DNA of 64,000 nucleotides from Anthopleura xanthogrammica (GCA_964019055.1 OZ025223.1:3229125-3293124); one strand, 5' to 3'; counted from the stretch's first letter, positions 26,212 through 36,642 are shown. Numbers and translations: made by a program. Notes: a model not told the origin generated them from the sequence alone.

Positions 26212-28336
26212 GGCTTGTGACATATTAGTAACACCGCTGTTACTAACAGGACTAATATTACTAAAAATGACTAAAACAACTGATTGAATTATTTAATATT
26301 ATATTTTATGTATTAATTTTTCGATTTTTTTGAACGGGTCCGTGTGGACCTCTAGCTCCGAATGCTGCGATGACTAACCAACTGAACAAAGCCTGCTACT
26401 AAAACTTATATTTGTTTATTGAGATTTCGTGAGATTCGCTCTCAGCCGGCTTATGACCCTTTATTCTAGGGAAATCTAGAAGCGGAAATACAATTCTGCT
26501 TACATATTTTAGCAGTCTTGACCTCTTAAAACATATTGTCACCGTGCCAGCAGTGTTTTACTGATAACCGTTTTTGTTGTGCGACCCGCTAAGCTTAATG
26601 TCTACTAGAAAAATTTCCTTTTTAAGAATTATTTTAGATTGAAGTAAAGATTTTAAACCATTAGAGGATTGAAAATTTTAATCCAGTCCAAATTCTCCCT
26701 CAACAGAAACAAGTGTAACTAACGACGTTAAATATAGGTATTTTCATGTACTTTTCCTCAAAGTTTCTGGTTCTGTTGTACGAAAAAAAGTTTTCAGAAA
26801 CGTAACATTTTTTGCAGCAATTCCTGGGTCACTTTTGAGCATCGTTTATAAACCTCTTTACCTTGGGCGTAATGTTTCCTCATTTTAGACCACGTGTTAT
26901 TAATATTGTCTTGAGGATAAGATTCTTTGTTTGAGTTGTATATGCATGTGTCTTCACATGCGCAACCGTTAAACAAAGAAATGATACTCTGGGGAATGAC
27001 ACATGCTCTGAAATGTGACAACATTAAGCGTATCTTTATCCTTGACTCTGAAGATGACTTCCGCTTAGGTTGTCGAAACGTCAGTCACATCAAACAGTCC
27101 TTCTCAGGACTACATTCATCCGGATGATCATAATACAAATATTGTTACTTCGATAAATATTAAGCGTCTTCGAAGCCAATGGAAATTATATGTTCTCAAG
27201 ATTTTTTCACTCACCCCGACCGAGGATCCACAGCTATTTCTCTTGGCTGATCCAAGTTGCGCCAAAAAAGTACTTTCCTAAAGGATCCATCGAAATTGGC
27301 GACTTCAATTCGATTTGTTACGAAATCTGAGTCCGTCCAGTAAAGTTTTTTGGTGATCCAGTCCACGGCCAATCCTTCTGGATGCTTCAATCCAAGACTG
27401 ATAACATTTCTAACTTCGGTTCTATTGCCGGACAGGCGAGCACTTTGAATTTTCTCCGAACCAACGTCCGTCCAAAAGACGATTTTCTCCCGGTAATCGA
27501 AGTCCAAAGCGATGGCATCTTTCAACCCACTGAAAAGGATCGTCTCATTTAACGTGCCATTGGTATTTAGTAGAATTCGGATGTCTTTTCTATTGGAGAA
27601 CATCAGTCGTGGCAAAGACACTATGAAAGAAAGACACACACACAGTGACTAAATAATCAAAACTGGGGAGTAATTTCGTAAATGTTCTAGTATATTGTAA
27701 TTCCAGTGGGCAGAGTGAAATGCAGAATGTCACAATAAAAACATGCCGGGCACGAACTCACGAAGTATTAGGGAAAATTGTGTCCGGCTTGGCTTCCGGA
27801 CATCCAGGTTGGCCTTAACGGTAACGGACGGATTTCTAACCGTACAAAAGTTTGACCCGCAGTACATACCATTTACACGGAACCGTCTCTTTAATTTGCA
27901 CGGCTTGGAGTTTTAATTTTTATCCAGATAGCACAGTTCCGTGTAAACAGAACGCCTAAACAGAACGCCCAATTTGGAGGCATAACACTAATTATTAAAA
28001 ATTCACTCATGATTGTAAGCTGCACGGCTGCTAATAGCGCCTTAATATGCAGCCCGTAAAGTCCTCCACTGGTTAAAAATTGTAAAGCGCATTGAGACGA
28101 TGTGAAATGTGCTATATAAGAACTCCAATTATTATTATTATTATTATTATTAAACATACAACTTTTTAAACGGTTAAAAAGTCGTTCGGTACCGTGTAAG
28201 GGGACAATCTCAGACACAGCGAACATGAAAAACGCGATTCTAATGAAACCATTGGAAGATGAATAGAGGAAAACTTACTTGATGGCTGAAAAACGGCCAT
28301 TGAGAAAACCAGCAGTAAAACGTGCAAGATTGCCAT
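14784..28336 (-). CDS. LRP6: LRP5/6-like Wnt co-receptor ectodomain, 14 exons, four YWTD propellers
   Basis: Exons (minus strand): 28336-28279, 27620-27215, 25959-25556, 25419-25294, 24845-24645, 23718-23523, 22895-22504, 21516-21394, 20846-20453, 19432-19047, 18268-18143, 17078-16685, 16013-15817, 14987-14784. All phases agree and give 1202 codons plus one base. Order: signal peptide (1-19); propeller 1; EGF1 (about 290-331, [12 protein letters not shown]); propeller 2; EGF2 (about 595-635); propeller 3; EGF3 (about 896-937); propeller 4. YWTD-type motifs ([55 protein letters not shown]) match LRP5/6 (Arrow) specifically rather than LDLR or LRP1/2. In that family this region binds Wnt and DKK/SOST antagonists beside Frizzled at the cell surface. 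Exon 14 ends with an intact phase-1 donor (ATGG|GTAAGT) exactly where EGF4 should begin, but I found no EGF4, LDLa, membrane or PPPSP-tail exon in this window. Read-through stops at TGA near 14752. The symbol denotes the LRP5/6 family, not a proven orthologue. Confidence 0.85.
15332..15450. repeat. Hairpin in LRP5/6-like intron 13
   Basis: TATGATATCGTAAATATCAAGACC on the left (positions about 15347-15371) is mirrored by the segment at about 15423-15446. Between them a CCTACGGCTTCGG core carries GC-rich arms. Confidence 0.55.
15491..15782. mobile_element. Inverted-repeat element, about 290 bp
   Basis: CAGGTAGCCCAAGCTATGG and its inverse CCATAGCTTGGGCTACCTG are the ends. The arms continue through CTATATATA and TATGGCAGATCAAAAAA. 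It ends about 35 bp from the exon 13 donor. Confidence 0.75.
16155..16670. repeat. Tandem repeat with an inserted G/T-rich block
   Basis: The unit beginning CAGCTGATTGATACCAAG and containing GAATACTCTCTGGTTG and ATGACGGGCAGTG occurs at about 16159 and 16266, with a partial unit at about 16635. A block at about 16345-16610, rich in CGTGATTCGTGA motifs and containing a 14-15-base C run, separates the later units. Confidence 0.6.
17568..18066. mobile_element. MITE family D, copy 1, carrying a nested element
   Basis: Outer ends AGACCTTTTTAGCTTGG and CCAAGCTAAAAGGTC are inverted. The inner arms contain CAGACCACGTGTCATTC and its mirror. A second element with TIR AGCGTCGTAATCATAAGCAG and GTTGCTAATGAATACGACGC sits at about 17629-17925. 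Relatives of the outer element are at 26848-27035 and 42587-42725. Confidence 0.65.
18343..18474. mobile_element. MITE family A, copy 4
   Basis: Same structure as the copy at 11847-11978, with inverted TTTGGAGG and ACAAAACAA motifs and end GTGAAAGGGGTCT. It lies in LRP5/6-like intron 10. Confidence 0.75.
18821..19030. mobile_element. MITE family E, copy 1
   Basis: Long arms: TTCCCTGCGCCATCTTGAAA on the left and TTTCAAGATGGCGCAGGAAA on the right, with GACGAACGGTGAGCTTG and its mirror inside. It ends only about 17 bp from the exon 10 donor of the LRP5/6-like gene. Other copies: 21122-21350, 39041-39215, 41337-41555. Confidence 0.85.
19835..20110. mobile_element. Inverted-repeat element in LRP5/6-like intron 9
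   Basis: ATTGTAATAGCCAATGTGCA and AAGTGAGTTCTT on the left have imperfect mirror images AAGAACTCACTTTCC and GTATTACGA-like sequence on the right. The arms also share GAGCTCGAAATTCTAGCACAA-type motifs in diverged form. Confidence 0.5.
20892..21079 (-). repeat. 57-bp minisatellite, about 3.3 units, in LRP5/6-like intron 8
   Basis: The unit starts CTGATCTAAGTCAGGGCATG at 20892, 20949, 21006 and 21063. In the gene sense each unit reads TTGTTTCAG then about 10 nt then GTGAGTTAG, resembling an acceptor/donor pair. The array begins about 46 nt upstream of the exon 9 acceptor. The same unit forms the array at 24897-25205. Confidence 0.9.
21122..21350. mobile_element. MITE family E, copy 2
   Basis: TTTCCTGCGCCATCTTGAAA and TTTCAAGATGGCGCAGGGAC are inverted ends. 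A short CACATTCACA duplication lies in the centre. It sits about 44 bp from the exon 8 donor. Confidence 0.85.
21729..22450 (-). mobile_element. LINE 3' end with a very long (ATTC)n tail
   Basis: In minus sense, 22450-22265 encodes [20 protein letters not shown] then SFSNSGADL, the C-terminal signature of CR1/jockey-like reverse transcriptases. The expected Trp after SGADL is a TGA stop, so it is dead. After a UTR of about 150 bp it ends in a perfect GAAT microsatellite of about 352 bp (88 copies, 21732-22083), most likely expanded from the retrotransposon tail. Confidence 0.8.
23764..24215. mobile_element. Inverted-repeat element with one arm tandemly triplicated
   Basis: Starts CAATAGACCATTTCACGGTT and ends with the mirror AACCGTGAAATGGTCTATTG. 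The right arm (TTAGATAACGTGTACATTCC through the terminus, about 116 bp) is repeated near 23870, 23990 and 24112, the last copy losing its outer end. Parts (GTGTAATATATTCTTT) resemble MITE B. Confidence 0.7.
24897..25205 (-). repeat. 57-bp minisatellite, about 5.4 units, in LRP5/6-like intron 4
   Basis: Same unit as 20892-21079, with variants such as CAAATCAAACCTTAAAAC. It begins about 50 nt upstream of the exon 5 acceptor, in the same sense and same relative position as the intron 8 array. Both introns follow an EGF exon and precede the first exon of a propeller. Confidence 0.9.
26178..26211. repeat. (GACA)n microsatellite
   Basis: About seven perfect GACA units in LRP5/6-like intron 2. Confidence 0.8.
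26848..27035. mobile_element. MITE family D, copy 2
   Basis: CTCTTTACCTTGGGCGTAATG with inner TAGACCACGTG is mirrored by GACACATGCTCTGAAATG and a decayed end. The central part GCGCAACCGTTAAACAAAG is shared with the copy at 17568-18066. Confidence 0.6.
27040..27130 (+). mobile_element. Possible Penelope-like or LINE end fragment
   Basis: GACTCTGAAGATGACTTCCG followed by GGTTGTCGAAACGTCAG is a motif I associate with ends of Penelope-like retroelements. The first part recurs at about 29221-29255. The class assignment is from memory and tentative. Confidence 0.3.
28060..28155 (+). mobile_element. Retrotransposon tail with (ATT)n
   Basis: TGTAAAGCGCATTGAGACGA, TGTGCTATATAAG and a terminal ATT microsatellite form a widespread LINE/SINE 3' tail. 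It lies in LRP5/6-like intron 1. Confidence 0.55.
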
Positions 28337-28415
28337 GTTATCTCACTTAGGTCAAGCAAGGGACGGTCAAATTTGGCAAAATGTTTTAGGCTGTGTCAGT
28401 ATATATAGTTATTCT
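28337..28415 (-). promoter_or_regulatory. Core promoter with TATA box for the LRP5/6-like gene
   Basis: On the minus strand CTATATATACTG lies at about 28409-28398, 65-70 nt upstream of the ATG at 28336, implying a short 5' UTR. A related arrangement (GCTATAAACC at about 37255-37246) precedes the Ig gene. Confidence 0.5.
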
Positions 28416-28917
28416 GCTCTCTTGAATATTCTACTCTCCGGGTAATAAACCTGAAACTGATACTTGAATTGCCGGTCGGAAACAGAGACACAGTGTATCG
28501 GGTATGCTCGTCGGAAATTTCCAAAAATACCCCTAAAAGATACCGGAAGTTTTTTCAAAAGGGCGTGGCTTGGCAAATTTTAACCCCTAAGAGATACCAC
28601 AAAAATAATACTATTAAAAAATAAAGGCTTTTGAAATGCTTTTCCTTGAGTAATATTCCGAGTTTATGCAGGCATACACATTGCGTTATTATGCGATGGG
28701 CTAGTTCCTTTTTCAACACCCTAAAATATACCAGAAAGTGCCGATTTAATAAACCTCAAATTTAAGACCCTAAAAGATACCAAATCGCTGATTTTTACCC
28801 CTAAGAGATACGACGAGCATACCCGATACTTTACCCCCGATAGTTATTCTGCTCTCTCGAATATTCTGCTCTCCGGGTAATAAACCTGAAACTGATACTG
28901 GAAACAGAGACACAGTG
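28406..28917. repeat. Duplicated upstream segment flanking an inverted-repeat element
   Basis: TAGTTATTCTGCTCTC through GACACAGTG appears at 28406-28494 and again at 28841-28917 with small changes. Between them, 28495-28829 is an element with ends GTATCGGGTATGCTCGTCG and CGACGAGCATACCCGATAC. The duplication is too long for an ordinary target-site duplication and lies immediately upstream of the LRP5/6-like transcription start. Confidence 0.7.
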
Positions 28918-29262
28918 ACTGATAAACGGTATAACGTCATCATGAAGATTAGCACCGCTTAAGATATAACATTGTAAAGAATGGTCTGAACCCAGGTGAA
29001 TGGATATTTATCGAAGTAACAATATTTGCCGATCGGGGCTCAGGAATGTGTGCACTAGACTTCACGAATGTACAGTCAAACAAGTGTTACACGACGAGTC
29101 ACATTCACACTCTATCTGTTTTGGTAGTAATTAGACCGACACCGCCATTACGCAACACCAGGTAATTGTGCTATTGTGTAACGGCAGTATAAATATGACC
29201 TATCTGACTTTATCCTTTACTTGACTCTGAAGATGACTTCCGCTCAGGTTGTCAGGCGAGGT

Positions 29263-29475
29263 TTACACAGAGCTCAAGACTTCTCCCAAACTTTCCCGAG
29301 ATGTACGAATTTTTTTGTGATTTGTTGTTTATAAATAATAGTAGTATTGATAATGAGAATTAGACTATTATAAATGTGGCATTGCTTGTGTGAAACGCTG
29401 ATTCAGTCTCATTATTATTACCAACACTACTATTATTTCTAAACAACAAAATCACAAAACAATTCGTACATCTTT
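29263..29475. repeat. Inverted repeat
   Basis: GATGTACGAATTTTTTTGTGAT and TTGTTGTTTATAAATAATAGTAG-type arms (about 29299-29345) are mirrored at about 29425-29475. Confidence 0.55.
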
Positions 29476-29539
29476 TGTTACAACAGCACGAGATTTCAAA
29501 AATGTCGAAAATGTCCATTAGATCAAAAACGTCTATTAG

Positions 29540-30155
29540 ACCTTTTTGCTCTATCACTATTAATATTTTCGACTTCGTGCGCTTTACAGCGCGACGCGCC
29601 TTACCGTAGCCACCCAACAAACTTTTTACAAGTTAGCCAATCAGAAAGCGAGAATCTGTAAATTTGCATGTGAACTTGCTTTGTTATTACCGCAAATATT
29701 TGAACTTCGGAGCAAGAACTTGAAGAAAATGCTTAAAAATCTCTATTTCTAAAACCAGTTTTGCTCTTTTGGCTTGCTAACACTTAATACTTTCGTAGGC
29801 AGTCTTTTTCATGTGGAAATTCTTTGCAAGAAGTGATTTATCGTACTTGTACGAAACTTTGGCAGGGTGGCCACGGTAAGGCGCGTCGCGCTGTAAGAAC
29901 AATAGTTAGGTACATCAAAGATTGTACGAAATTTCAACATCTTTAGAATTTGAACAAAAGATGCTTGTATTTTATTGTTGTAAATAACAACGAGTCGGGC
30001 CATACCAATGACTACAACTATTGTTCAACAACAATGAAGTACGAGCATCCTTTGTTCAAATTCTAACGATGTTCAAATTTCGCAAAATCTTTGATGCACC
30101 TATTGTTCTTAAAGCGCACAAAGTCGAGAAATAGTGATAGAGCAAAAAGGTCTAA
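29540..30155. mobile_element. Inverted-repeat element of about 615 bp with nested hairpins
   Basis: Ends AGACCTTTTTGCTCTATCAC and GTGATAGAGCAAAAAGGTCT are exact mirrors. The inner arms GCGCGACGCGCCTTACCGT and ACGGTAAGGCGCGTCGCGC form a second pair. A third pair (AGGTACATCAAAGATTGTAC and its diverged mirror) spans about 29907-30105. Layered insertion into palindromes is likely. Confidence 0.75.
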
Positions 30156-30960
30156 TAACAAGAAAAGCCTATAGCGAAGACACTGAATACCTATGGTTGT
30201 AGCGAGACCTTGGAGTAACGAGTTAAATTATAACTGAGATAAGGCAAAACTGAGGCAAATTTACAGTACTTTTGGCTGGTCTGCCAGGCACGGATAAACA
30301 CAAATATACAGAACTGTTTACCTGCAGCTACGGCCTAAATTCAAACACAAGTCGACAATAGCTTTTGGAAAGTGCTGACTAACCTGTTAGCTTTGCAGAA
30401 ACATAACGAGGGCAATATGAACTACAATGAATCGGAAATGTCGTCCACACCAAAAAACCTGTGGTCGGTTGTTTCGTTTTCGGTGAATCCAGTCCTGGAC
30501 TCTGCCCTTAGTAGCCAGGCGACCACCACTTATCGCCCGGTTACAAAGCCTATCTGATCTTCAAAATGGCGGAGGCTCTAGGTAGTAAATCTTAGTTTTT
30601 CAGTTCTGTACGAGCGATATAAGTCGAATTTTTGGGAGCATTTAATTGATTCCATGAACGAAATTTATCGTTCTAAGAGGTTGTGGGATTATGAATCTTT
30701 AAGTTTGCATTTTTTTCGAGTAATAAAAATAATAATAATAGTAATAATAATAATAGTAATAAAATAAGAGCTGGTCGCCACCGAACATTCCTGCCTTACG
30801 GGGGTAACTCACGTTGCAAAAAATGACACAAATGAATATGGAAATCAACCCAAAAAAAAATTTCTGATTTAATTTTTTTTATATCACTTTTACCTAAATT
30901 GGGATGCCTGTGGTATCCCAGTGCTAGTTACAACAGGTCTAAGTGTCTGTCCAAGTGTAA
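30156..30960. other. Unannotated spacer
   Basis: No gene recognised. It contains a short AAT/AGT microsatellite at about 30723-30765 and otherwise unique-looking sequence. Confidence 0.4.
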
Positions 30961-31759
30961 ACATGGTCAGCCATATAAGAGCACTGGCACTCTTGCTTGA
31001 TGAAATTCACCCTTACAAAAATACATCCCTGCATGAGAGGCCGTACTAGCCCCGGGAAATATAAGTGAAACTTTTTTCGTTGTTTTATTAACAGTTTCTA
31101 TGACTACGCCGGGTTTGTCCTTCACGTCGGCTCTGCTCGGAGGGATGATTTAAAAAATGTTTGAAAAATATTTAAAAACTACGTGAATAAAATGGACCAT
31201 GACCAAGATGAATCTATGGTTGATTGTTGGATGAATGGATAGATGGATGGATGAATGAGATGTATTGTTGAGATGAATATAGCCATGAATGAGGGATGGA
31301 TATTATAGGTGAAGTAATGGATAGATGTATTTAGGATGGATGGATGGATGAATATAATATAATATGATATGGTGGAGGGAGGGAGATTATTACATACACC
31401 TACCAGTCATTGTCACATTTATTTGAACATCTTTAACTACCCGATTCTCCCAATTGATCTTCACATCGTAAATCCCAGCATCAGATTTCTGTACTCTGAG
31501 GATGTGAATAGAGCCATCTTGGATGGTAAAATGATTTACGCTGCCACTGAAGTTAATATCAACATTGTCTTTTCTCCATTTGAGCTTGAATGGTGGATAG
31601 GAGTAAGCACTCAGGGTAATTATTCCTTGGGTGCCCGGGTGGAGAGACTGTGTGGTCTGAGGTGAGTCTAGGTTGACTAGGATGACAAAATATTGAAAAA
31701 ATACGTGAATAAAATGAATGCACTATGACCAAGATGAAGAGGTGAGGTAGGTGGGTGGG

Positions 31760-31938
31760 TGGGTGGATAGATGGATGGATGGATGGATGGATGGATGGAT
31801 GGATGGATGGATGGATGGATGGAGGGAGGGAGGGATGGAGGCATGGATGGGTGGATGGAGGGAGGGAGGGAGGGAGGGAGGGAGGGAGGGAGGGAGGGAG
31901 GGAGGGAGGGAGGGAGGGAGGGAGGGATGGATGGATGT
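31760..31938. repeat. (GGAT)n / (GGGA)n compound microsatellite
   Basis: Perfect GGAT units (about 31767-31821) merge into GGGA units (about 31858-31925). It lies in the intron between the first two Ig exons of the pseudogene; a GGAT array also lies in the corresponding intron region of the intact copy. Confidence 0.9.
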
Positions 31939-32637
31939 AAAGACTAGTCTAAATATATCTATCTACTTACGTTTCACATATACGAAAGCTGCGTCTTCAT
32001 TCACTTTTCCTTTACAAATATACTTTCCCCCAGCAGATCTTAAATCGACTCCTCTAGGGAATACCAGAATACAGGTCTTCGACAAAGTGCTATCCGTTTC
32101 TATGACTACAGCAGGTTTGTCCCTCACGTCCGCTCTGCTCTGCACCACAGGGATCTTGGTGTTGCTCTTGCTTTCCACTTTGAATCAACCAACGAAGCTC
32201 TCGTTGTGAACCACACACTCCGTACTCAAGCCACGAAAAGGAGAGAGAAGTTGTTTTTTGGATGAAACAAGCACTTCCGACTCTTTCAGGGGAAACAGTT
32301 ACAGAGAGAAGGAAAAAGAAAGAGAGAGAAGAGAAACCAAATAAGCACAGAAAACTCGAAGCAATATTAATTCACAAGAAACAAAATTTCCAATTTTTTC
32401 GCAAACTCAAACACACACGACCGATCCCATGTGTTGTGACGCGTGTGGGAATACATTCTCGTCTGACTGACCCGCTGGCATTCTCCTTAGAGCGCATTTA
32501 TGCTCTGTTGATATCGACGAAACTTCGAGACCGCATGCAGTTGTCTGCTGCATGGATTATCAAAATTACCGTAGTTACTCGTTTAAACGCTGCCCTCGAT
32601 TAAGCGCCGCATATAAATTTGGAGGGACCATAGCAGT

Positions 32638-32694
32638 GATAGAGGGGTGAGAGGCGAGAACTTACGCACTACGCCACCCTTGCTTCCTTAAATA
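32638..32694 (-). mobile_element. Truncated tRNA-derived SINE head
   Basis: The reverse complement reads AAGCAAGGGTGGCGTAGTGC then GTAAGTTCTCGCCTCTCACC, identical in layout to the 5' end of the SINE at 40615-40945 but lacking the B box and body. Confidence 0.65.
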
Positions 32695-32904
32695 TGATAA
32701 CAAAAAACAAAAAGCGCCACCACAGTAAAGGGCGTCGTAGCTAAGAAACCGGCCATTGGAAGATGATTCGAGAAATATTTACTTGATGGCTGAAAAAAAG
32801 CCTTTATCTTACAGTAAGAAAAATTAAAAAAAAGCTCTATAGTCCACGCTCTCTCTAATGAAACTGATGGGGGGGGGGGTTCTCCCTATAATGGACTATA
32901 CGGG

Positions 32905-33118
32905 GATGCTCCGCCCAAAAGGGGTAGTTTTTTCAGGCCGCACGTTTAGAAAAAGGGTGGAAATTTGTGACTTTTGGTATAAAAAGGGGTAGATTTTCTT
33001 CAAAGATATATGAAAGGGGTAACTTTTCAGGCAAAAAGGTAAGGGGTACCTTTTTGCTGAAATTTGGTATAGAAAAGGGTAAGGGGTCGAGAGTCCAGGC
33101 GGAGCATCCCGGTATGAA
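32905..33118. mobile_element. Inverted-repeat element rich in AAAAGGGGTA
   Basis: GGGATGCTCCGCC and GGCGGAGCATCCC are the ends. The interior consists of irregular AAAAGGGGTA-like repeats. One end resembles the element at 28495-28829 only in general composition. Confidence 0.6.
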
Positions 33119-33189
33119 ACGACCCGAAGTACCCCCCTCCCCCCGGGGACTCGCAAGCAGTGAGACAGGCTGCACGGGAAGAAAATAAC

Positions 33190-33690
33190 AATGATGGCAA
33201 GCAGAGTAGACAGATTAAAGAAAAATGTTAGGCAGAGGGGCGCCAAACTTGTCGGGGAGCAAGGATCAATACCACGCCGCGAATGGCAGAAAAAGATCTC
33301 TTCAAGCAGAGTAGACGGATTAAAGAATAATGTTAGGCAGAGCGGCGCCAAACTTGTCGGTTAGAAAGGATCGATACCACGCCGGGGATGGCAGAAAAAG
33401 ATCTCTCCAAGCAGGGTAGACGGTTTAAAGCATAATAGAGACTTTAAGCTATGACGGCGACGTCAACTGGAAGTGTAAATAATTTCTCTTCGGGGCTCTG
33501 TTCATTGGAGATTTCATTCAAAACATTGTCAGTAAGCTCAACTCATCCACAGGGAAGACAGACTTTGAAGGCGCGAAACTTCAAAGTGAAGTTATTTACA
33601 CTTCCGGTTGAGGTCGCCGTCATAGATATTGCAAATATAACCTTAATAAGGCAGAGCGGCGCCAGACTTGTCGGGGAGAAAGGATACTTA
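33190..33690. repeat. Tandem repeat, about 110-bp unit, split by a palindromic element
   Basis: GGCAGAGNGGCGCCAAACTTG with GGATCGATACCACGCC and GCAGAAAAAGATCTCT recurs near 33232 and 33339; another partial unit follows at about 33652. Between them 33449-33625 is an element with ends CTATGACGGCGAC and GTCGCCGTCATAG. Confidence 0.7.
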
Positions 33691-33874
33691 AATTACACTT
33701 AAATTAGTCGAGGTTTTCAGGGAAAAGGGTTTTAGTACAAACATTAGAAAAGTTCTATGTACCGTAAAAACAAACCTTAGGAGGCATTGGTTAATAGATT
33801 AAAATGTAAAACTTTTAAGAAATGATCTTAATCTTTTGGACTTGCGTAGCTGACATTGAGATTTTTTCAAAACA

Positions 33875-34040
33875 ATGCTCCTTTCCGTAGTCTTCCCACA
33901 ATCCCTTATTATCCCAGCGCGAGCTCGAGGTCAGGGTAAAATTTGCATAAAAATGTATAAAAAATATGCAAATTTTACCCTGACCTCGAGCTCGCGCTGG
34001 GATCATAAGGGATTGTGGGAAGACTAAGGAAAGGAGCATA
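33875..34040. mobile_element. Near-perfect palindrome just 3' of the Ig gene
   Basis: CTCCTTTCCGTAGTCTTCCC and CCCAGCGCGAGCTCGAGGTC are mirrored almost exactly across a short AT-rich centre. Arms are about 70 bp. It starts about 70 bp beyond the Ig gene stop codon and could form a strong hairpin in the 3' UTR. Confidence 0.8.
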
Positions 34041-34112
34041 GGCATTTTTTATAGGAAGCAGATGAGCCCGCGATTTTACCAAATACCGCTGACTCGTTTT
34101 TCGGCTGCGACT

Positions 34113-36642
34113 TCATTCTAGATCATACTTAGCAACCACTGTCACTCCTGCTCGATGGAATTCACCCCTACAGAAATACTTCCCAGCATTAGAGGCCGAA
34201 CTACCCCTGGGAAATATCAGGAAAGCTTCATTCGTTGTATTACTGACAGTTGCTATGACTACGGCGGGTTTGTCCTTCACGTCCGCTCTGCTCGGTACCA
34301 CAGGGATCCTGATGTTAGTGTCAGCTTTGAACCAGCCAATGAAGCGTTCCTTCCTGATATAACAGACTATTGACAGACCAAACGATGAGACGAGTGTTCC
34401 TTCAGTAAATGGGACAAAAACTAGGGAACCTGTAGCAAGTGAAAAATGGGGAAAAATATATATCAAAGATATCACAAAATATTGATAGACCAATTGATGG
34501 GATCATTGTTGTTATAGAAAATGGGCAGTGGCTTCGGGAAAAGAAAAAAGATATAAGCAGTGTCTATCGAGGGAGATCCTAGGGTGCTTGTGACCAGTCT
34601 TTGTAGTTGATTAGTGACGTGCTCGTGTTATAGGGGAGGGGAGAGGAGGGATGATTCGTTGGGGTTAGTAGGGAGCAACCCCCTCATGTATCATGTATGT
34701 GTTTTGGGGGAGGGGAGGGAGGGATACAAGAATTAATGCCGCGCATATTTGACTATACTGGACGGCAACTTCGGGATGGATGTGGTGTGATGGACAAGTC
34801 GGGATGGGTGGATGGGCAGGTGGATGGATGGATGGGTAAATGGATGCATGCAGATGAGTAAGTGTGGTTTTTCTTCCGACTATATTTAATAGGGACAAGG
34901 AGTCACATCTTTCATATGACTTTCGGGTTTCGTAGGAGTGGGGAGGGAAGGATTTTTTGTTAAGCAAGGCTAGTAGGAAGAGATTGACCCTTGATGGACC
35001 TCTTCTTCATCCCAGATAGTAAGTTTTCATGTTTTTGCTATTATTATCTTTTCAGTCTTACATATTGATGATACGGATCGTTCATCTTTCCCCTTATATT
35101 TCTTTATTAGGATACTATTTCTTTTAAGTTACAAATAGGCAGATGGATGGATACGAAATTAATGATGAATGAATGAATGAATGAATGAATAAATGAATGG
35201 ATGGATGGATGGATGGATGGATGGATGGATGAATGGATGGATGGATGGATGGATGGATGGATGGATGGATGGATGGATGGATGGATGGATGGATGGATGA
35301 ATGAAATAAGATGTGGTTAAAGGAGGGAAGAAGGAAGAGAATGTGCACCTACCAGTCACTCTCACTTTTATTTGAAAATCTTTAACTACACGATTCTCCC
35401 AGTTGATCTTCACATTGTAAATCCCAGCATCAGATTTCTGTACGTTGGAGATGTGAATAGAGCCGTCATCTTGGAGGGTGAAACGATTATGGCTCTCAAA
35501 GTCAATATCAACATTGTCTTTTCTCCATTGGAACATGGATAGTGGATAGGAGAAAGCACCCAAGATGATTGTTCCATTTCTGCCTTGATGGAGAGACTGC
35601 GTGGTCTGGAGCGAGTCTAGGTTGACTATGACGAGAAAATATTGAAGGGAAAAAAACGTGAACAAAATGCACTATATCGAGATGCCGCGCGCGCCATGTG
35701 AATTCCCGGTTGAGCTATTTTTAGCATCCAAAGTCGTTTGGTTTATATTTTTTTGATGGCGTGGACGTGTGCGCGCGCGCTCAAAAACAACATACTTTTC
35801 ATCGATTTTTCTCGCTTTTTCCGAAAAAATCTATTAGATAAAGCAAAACGATCAGGATTGGCTATGTTCTGTTCTCTGATAAAACACGACTGAGGCTTTT
35901 GAACACTCAAAAAGACGCGAAATTTATGTTTTCTCAAAAAAAATCTTTACATTTCTTCGCTACTTCCAGGTTTTGATAAAGCACACAATTTTCGACGCAC
36001 AGGAGTAGGGTATGGTTAAATTTGACTGCACGTGAATGTTAAAAATAGCTCAACCGGGAATTCACATGGCTCGCGCGGTAAGAAGGGACTGGGAATGAGT
36101 GTATCGCTATTACACGAAAGACCACACCAAAATAATAGTTTTGGATAGATTGAAGGATACACATGTCTAATACTATATCTACTTACATTTCATAAGTACA
36201 AAAGCTGTCTCTTCATTCATTTCTCCTTTACAAATATACTTTCCCCCAGCAGATCTTAAATCGACTCCTCTAGGGAATACCAGAGTACAGGTCTTGCTTT
36301 CCGTTTCTATGACTACAGCAGGTTTGTCCTTCACGTCCGCACTGCTCTGCACCACAGGAATTTTGATGTTGCTCGTGCCTTCCACTTTGAACCAACCAAC
36401 GAAGCTTTCATTTCGAACCATGCACATCAACCTTAACCCGTAAGATGGCGAGAGGCTTTCATGTTTAAATGGAATATAAAGCTCCGATTCTGTCAGGAAA
36501 AAAAACCAGACAAACTGGTTACATTGTTACATACACTGATCGTTTAATGCCTTAGACTGTTTTTGATATCTTATTCAGTTTGGGCGGTAGTCATGGTAGT
36601 GGCTACTTTAATTTAGGTAGTCAGGATCTGCAGGATAGGGAC

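Larger units (their letters stand above)
30970..32800 (-). pseudogene. Tandem pseudogene copy of the Ig-domain gene
   Basis: A partial copy of the gene at 34113-37177, same strand and exon order. A decayed leader exon (about 32800-32775) keeps only CAGCCATCAAGTAAAT and has lost its ATG. The first Ig exon (32282-31971) is well conserved, but the codon for the core Trp is TGA at 32187-32185. The second Ig exon (31676-31404) is open and exactly as long as its functional counterpart (273 nt). The third Ig exon (about 31150-30970) lacks its first half. The disrupted Trp, missing leader and truncated last exon make a functional product unlikely. The intact second exon and good splice sites suggest the decay is fairly recent. 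Confidence 0.8.

Noticed and set aside
32896..33351. 151-codon minus-strand ORF
   Set aside because: It reads through AAAAGGGGTA repeats and a tandem repeat; no independent coding evidence.
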